From assembly GCF_023555495.1 (NCBI RefSeq), contig NZ_JALCZO010000004.1, positions 372,001 to 436,000 of the forward strand: DNA of 64,000 nucleotides, written 5' to 3'. Position numbers and translations under genes: made by a program. Below are positions 60,745 to 64,000 of this stretch, one piece after another (position 1 is the stretch's first letter; each line of letters starts with the position of its first letter). The notes below the pieces were generated by a model. The model ran no database searches and was not told the DNA's origin. It saw only the letters and a list, made by a program, of their open reading frames with translations. The stretch comes from Polaribacter sp. Z022 (GTDB taxonomy: Bacteria; Bacteroidota; Bacteroidia; Flavobacteriales; Flavobacteriaceae).

Positions 60745-61935
60745 TTGAATTCAGCAATTTTACATCCAGAAGTTCAGCAATTTATTACTGAAAATTTAAA
60801 ATCAGACATTACAAAACTGATTTTTAAAGGAAGTCCTTTTAATGGTGTTTCAATACAAGAATTGGCAAATCAAATTGTTGCAAAACAAAAATCTGAACAC
60901 AAACTTACTTCTTGGTTTCATACAGAAAACATTTATTATCCACCTAAAATTAGCATTGAGCAAACCTCATCAGAAATTACAGCAAAATATAAATCTAACT
61001 TAGTAAAAGGAAATTCTATAATTGACATTACTGGTGGTTTTGGTGTAGATTGTTTTTACTTTTCTAAGCAATTTAAAGACGTTACACATTGTGAAATTAA
61101 TGCGGATTTATCAACAATTGTAAAGCACAATTATCAACAATTAAACGTAAAAAACATAACTACTTTTTCTGGTAATGGAATTGAGTTTCTAAAAAATTCT
61201 GAACAAAAGTTCGATTGTATTTATATAGACCCATCAAGAAGAAATGATATAAAAGGTAAAGTTTTTTTATTGAATGATTGTTTGCCTAACGTACCAGAAA
61301 ATATTGATTTTTTATTTTCTAAAAGCAATCAAATCTTAATTAAAAACTCACCTATTTTAGACATTACAAGCACAATAAATGAATTAAAATTTGTAAAAGA
61401 AATACATATAGTTGCATTAAATAACGAAGTTAAAGAACTGTTATTTTTATTAGAAAAAGATTATAATAATACAATACAAATTAATACAGTAAACATCAAT
61501 AAAAACAATATTCAATCTTTTAATTTTTCGTATCAAAAAGAAGTTAATTCAGAATATTCTAAACCTCTCACCTATTTATATGAACCAAATGCTGCCATTT
61601 TAAAATCAGGAGGTTTTCATAACGTTTCTACTAAATTAGGTATTTATAAATTACATCAACATTCTCATTTATACACTTCAGAAAAATTAATTGACTTTCC
61701 TGGAAGAGTATTTAATATTGAAAATATAATTCCATATAACAAAAAGAAAATTAAAAATTTACTTCATCAAAATAAAGCTAACATTACAATTAGAAACTTT
61801 CCTAAAACAGTAGCTCAAATTAGAAAAGAAACAAAAATTAAAGATGGTGGAGCATCTTATTTATTTTTTACAACAATAAATAACAATGATCTTATTGTAA
61901 TTTTTTGTAAAAAAAATATTGATACAATTTCCTAA
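60745..61935 (+). CDS. Class I SAM methyltransferase with THUMP-like C-terminus
   Basis: 396 residues. SAM site SIIDITGGFGVDCFYFS near 90-106, catalytic-type DCIYIDPSRRND near 157-168, and a C-terminal THUMP-like domain (about 310-396). It probably methylates RNA. The start must be the TTG at 60745: the same frame has a stop 9 bp upstream, and the protein contains no other methionine. The opening NSAILHPEVQQFI fits relatives that start there. An unusual case of an obligatory TTG start. Confidence 0.88.
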   Translation: MNSAILHPEVQQFITENLKSDITKLIFKGSPFNGVSIQELANQIVAKQKSEHKLTSWFHTENIYYPPKISIEQTSSEITAKYKSNLVKGNSIIDITGGFGVDCFYFSKQFKDVTHCEINADLSTIVKHNYQQLNVKNITTFSGNGIEFLKNSEQKFDCIYIDPSRRNDIKGKVFLLNDCLPNVPENIDFLFSKSNQILIKNSPILDITSTINELKFVKEIHIVALNNEVKELLFLLEKDYNNTIQINTVNINKNNIQSFNFSYQKEVNSEYSKPLTYLYEPNAAILKSGGFHNVSTKLGIYKLHQHSHLYTSEKLIDFPGRVFNIENIIPYNKKKIKNLLHQNKANITIRNFPKTVAQIRKETKIKDGGASYLFFTTINNNDLIVIFCKKNIDTIS

Positions 61936-61959
61936 AAAAAAATACGTTCTCATTAAAAA

Positions 61960-61967
61960 TATCTTTG
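61960..61967 (+). promoter_or_regulatory. -7 promoter element of the candidate small RNA
   Basis: TATCTTTG, exact to TAnnTTTG, 25 bp after the methyltransferase stop and about 100 bp before a strong terminator. No -33 TTG seen. Confidence 0.45.
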
Positions 61968-61973
61968 AAAATT

Positions 61974-62075
61974 AATTAATTTTTATTATATTTAACAAAG
62001 ATTAAGTGTTTTAAGATTAGGGGCTTACAACACTTAAAACGAAGTCTCGAATTTACTTTCGAGACTTTTCTTTTT
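61974..62075 (+). ncRNA. Candidate small RNA of about 100 nt
   Basis: Between two genes lies a complete small transcription unit: a -7 element at 61960, a 9-bp hairpin (TTAAGTGTT at 62002-62010 with AACACTTAA at 62029-62037), an 18-nt loop holding TTAGGGG, and a strong terminator hairpin at 62042-62067. fdhD has its own -7 element downstream, so the unit is not needed as its leader. The AGGGG loop could pair with C-rich targets. Start coordinate is estimated from the promoter. It could instead be only a long 3' end of the methyltransferase transcript, or a Flavo-1-type RNA. Confidence 0.45.
62042..62067 (+). terminator. Intrinsic terminator of the small RNA
   Basis: AAGTCTCGAA and TTCGAGACTT form a perfect 10-bp stem with a 6-nt loop, followed by TTCTTTTTT. 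Confidence 0.88.
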
Positions 62076-62094
62076 TACCAACTATATTTTTCGT

Positions 62095-62102
62095 TAAGTT
62101 TG
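62095..62102 (+). promoter_or_regulatory. -7 promoter element for fdhD
   Basis: TAAGTTTG, exact to TAnnTTTG, 24 nt before the fdhD ATG at 62127. A possible TTG start at 62100 is the end of this element. Confidence 0.55.
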
Positions 62103-62126
62103 TATAGAAGCTTAATGTTCTATTTT

Positions 62127-62936
62127 ATGCAAACACTAACTTATCAAGCATTAAAAATAAACCAAAATACTCCCACTACAATTCAAGATGTTTTGGTGGT
62201 AGAAGCTCCTCTTCAAATTAATATTAACAACGAACCTTATACTGTTGTTATGAGAACACCTGATAATGACAAAGAGTTAATTATAGGTTTACTATATGCT
62301 GAAGATATTTATAAAAACAAAACTCCATTACAACTTAATATTGTAGAAAAACAAAATGAGATAAATACAATTATAAATGTTTCTATTCCTCTAAACTTAA
62401 TAGGAAAAGGCTATTTAAACAAAAGAACACTTTTATCTGTTTCTTCTTGCGGAATTTGTGGAAAAAAAGAATTGAAAGATTTAAAAGTTAATGGTAAAAA
62501 AATTTGTGAAACAATTACTTTTTCTAGTAATATTTTACATGATATGATTTCTAAAATGAATTTCTTTCAACATACTTTTAAAAGTTCTGGAGGAAGTCAT
62601 GCAGCTGCACTATTTAATAAAAAACATGAGTTTTTAACTCTTAAAGAAGATATTGGACGCCATAATGCTGTAGATAAAGTTATTGGAGATTTGCAAATAA
62701 AAAACTATTTACCACAGGCTAATTTTTTAATTGTTAGTGGTCGGGTTTCTTATGAAATTATTTCGAAAGCATTTATTGCAAAAATTCCAGTTATTATTGC
62801 TGTTTCTGCTTGTTCATCTTTAGCTGTTGACTTTGCCAAAGAATTTGGTATTTGCTTAATTGGTTTCACAAGAGAAAATAAAATGACTATATATTCTAAT
62901 CCTTCATTAGTAAAAACAGAAATTGTAGATGTCTAA
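62127..62936 (+). CDS. fdhD: Formate dehydrogenase accessory sulfurtransferase
   Basis: 269 residues from ATG 62127 (ATG 62115 and a TTG at 62100 are less likely). The sulfur-relay pair is the CGIC of SVSSCGICGKKE. Further family text: EAPLQININNEPYTVVMRTP, FKSSGGSHAAALF and KEDIGRHNAVDKVIG. FdhD carries sulfur from IscS to the molybdenum cofactor of formate dehydrogenases. It overlaps the YdeP-type molybdoenzyme gene by 8 bp, which fits a dedicated pair. Confidence 0.94.
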   Translation: MQTLTYQALKINQNTPTTIQDVLVVEAPLQININNEPYTVVMRTPDNDKELIIGLLYAEDIYKNKTPLQLNIVEKQNEINTIINVSIPLNLIGKGYLNKRTLLSVSSCGICGKKELKDLKVNGKKICETITFSSNILHDMISKMNFFQHTFKSSGGSHAAALFNKKHEFLTLKEDIGRHNAVDKVIGDLQIKNYLPQANFLIVSGRVSYEIISKAFIAKIPVIIAVSACSSLAVDFAKEFGICLIGFTRENKMTIYSNPSLVKTEIVDV

Positions 62937-64000
62937 AAATCCTAAAGAACAACCGTCAGAAAAACTAACAGGAATAAAATTAATTGAAGTTCCTAAAACT
63001 TCTGTTGGTGTTAAAGCCATTGCTTCTGCTTTAACACATATTAAAAATGAAGTTGGAGTAAGAAAAGGTATTCAATTATTATCTAAACTTAATCAAAGAG
63101 ATGGTTTTGATTGCCCAGGTTGTGCATGGCCAGATCCAGATGACAAAAGAGCATTTTTAGCAGAATATTGCGAAAATGGAGCAAAAGCTGTAGCTGAAGA
63201 AGCTACAAAAAACAAGGTTTCTCCAATGTTTTTTTCAACTCATTCTGTTCAAGAATTATCAGAATTATCAGATTATGAAATTGGAAAAAGTGGACGAATT
63301 ACACATCCAATGTATTTAGCTGAAGGAGCAACACATTACCAAGAAATTTCTTGGGATAATGCTTTTCAAATGATTGGAGAAGAATTAAATTCTTTAAATT
63401 CTCCAGATGAAGCAATTTTTTATACCTCTGGAAGAACAAGTAATGAAGCTGCTTTTTTATATCAGTTATTTGTACGTCAATTTGGAACTAATAATTTACC
63501 AGATTGCTCTAACATGTGTCATGAATCTAGTGGTGTTGCATTATCGCAAACATTAGGTATAGGTAAAGGATCTGTAACTTTAGATGATTTTAACCATACA
63601 GATTTAGTTATTGTAATAGGTCAAAATCCAGGTACAAATCATCCAAGAATGTTAGCAGCATTAGGTGAAACTAAAAAAAATGGTGGTAAAATAATTACAA
63701 TTAATCCTTTACCAGAAGTTGGATTAATGAATTTTAAAGATCCTCAAAATCCATTAAAATGGATAGGTTCTGGACAAGAATTAACAGATGAGTTTTTACA
63801 AGTAAAAATTAATGGAGATGTAGCTTTGTTAAAAATTATCTTAAAATTAATGAAAGAAAAAGAAGATGCTGAACCAAATTCTGTTTTCAATCATCAATTT
63901 ATAAAAGAAAAAACAGCTGGTTTAGACGAACTTTTAAAAGACTTGGACACCTATTCTATAGATGAACTTTTACCACAAACTGGTTTAACTATAGAACAAA
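62929..64000 (+). CDS. FdhF/YdeP family molybdopterin oxidoreductase (C-terminus beyond window edge)
   Basis: The frame from ATG 62929 stays open to the edge, giving 357 codons. It holds the YdeP-type opening with DCPGCAWPDP at about 61-70, YTSGRTSNEAAFLYQ, the active-site region CSNMCHESSG (Cys near the molybdenum, no Sec codon) and VIVIGQNPGTNHPRM for cofactor binding. It lacks the full CxxCxxxC iron-sulfur cluster of classical FdhF. Probable cytosolic oxidoreductase, formate as substrate unproven. It overlaps fdhD by 8 bp. About half the usual length is missing. Confidence 0.9.
   Translation, partial: MSKNPKEQPSEKLTGIKLIEVPKTSVGVKAIASALTHIKNEVGVRKGIQLLSKLNQRDGFDCPGCAWPDPDDKRAFLAEYCENGAKAVAEEATKNKVSPMFFSTHSVQELSELSDYEIGKSGRITHPMYLAEGATHYQEISWDNAFQMIGEELNSLNSPDEAIFYTSGRTSNEAAFLYQLFVRQFGTNNLPDCSNMCHESSGVALSQTLGIGKGSVTLDDFNHTDLVIVIGQNPGTNHPRMLAALGETKKNGGKIITINPLPEVGLMNFKDPQNPLKWIGSGQELTDEFLQVKINGDVALLKIILKLMKEKEDAEPNSVFNHQFIKEKTAGLDELLKDLDTYSIDELLPQTGLTIEQ

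Noticed and set aside
61974..62126. Molybdenum-cofactor riboswitch ahead of fdhD
   Set aside because: The structured part is a single hairpin plus terminator, too simple for the Moco RNA, and fdhD has its own promoter after it.
1..64000. CRISPR array, prophage, tRNA or rRNA genes
   Set aside because: No regularly spaced identical repeats, phage genes or tRNA-like cloverleafs were found by reading; this is not a computed scan.

Overview
This is an AT-rich stretch (by eye about 30% GC) of a chromosome from the family Flavobacteriaceae; a marine relative of Polaribacter or Tenacibaculum is my best guess. Support for that comes from gldF and gldG (gliding motility), Bacteroidota-type -7 promoter elements (TAnnTTTG) ahead of many genes, few Shine-Dalgarno sequences, many small lipoproteins and beta-barrels, and a DUF6913 gene. 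I saw no rRNA, tRNA, CRISPR array, prophage or intact insertion sequence.

Layout. 1-4 kb (minus): bamD (cut by the window edge), ferritin behind dapA, a DUF6913 gene and a phytase-like esterase. 4.4-9.6 kb (minus): an ABC ATPase, an ABC permease fused to an M1 aminopeptidase, and a YhhN-type lysoplasmalogenase. 9.7-15.8 kb: M42 peptidase, NUDIX hydrolase, two secreted or lipid-anchored proteins of unknown function, an MsbA-like exporter and a secreted orphan.

16.0-29.8 kb is the most coherent region. It is an acetate/propionate uptake and activation island: acs, prpE, a CrbS-like sensor kinase whose sensor half is an SLC5 transporter, a receiver-only response regulator, an SSS symporter with its DUF4212 subunit, a porin-like protein and an InsA-like zinc-ribbon/HTH regulator. 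Next to acs, on the opposite strand, lies a two-gene unit joining a cNMP/CBS/DUF294 nucleotidyltransferase to a DEDDh 3'-5' exonuclease. From memory this pair keeps company with acetate genes in other phyla, and its job is not known to me. It is my best candidate for an undescribed system.

30-36.6 kb: TSUP and TerC membrane proteins, then minus-strand purC, fabV, phoH and small membrane proteins. 36.7-41.4 kb (plus): a six-gene run from a DUF62 SAM-adenosyltransferase to gldF-gldG. 41.5-50.2 kb (mostly minus): aquaporin, a Rossmann-fold protein, a DUF2911 lipoprotein, and a likely carbohydrate cluster (Gfo/Idh oxidoreductase, SSS symporter, secreted PIG-L deacetylase). The symporter is preceded by a 35-codon membrane microprotein gene that is easy to miss. 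50.4-54.8 kb (plus): dnaN, ACP phosphodiesterase, gamma-glutamyltransferase, RluA-type synthase. 54.8-58.3 kb: a MocR/PdxR-like regulator facing a DinB/DUF1272/GNAT/flavin-oxidase run, with repeated operator-like sites between them. 58.4-64 kb (plus): a duplicated-domain protein, an AI-2E family transporter, a THUMP-like methyltransferase, a candidate small RNA, fdhD and the start of an FdhF/YdeP molybdoenzyme.

Five gaps carry flavobacterial-type palindromic repeats of two related kinds. Several genes have possible TTG extensions upstream of their ATG. In three cases that TTG is really the end of a TAnnTTTG promoter element, so I chose the downstream ATG.
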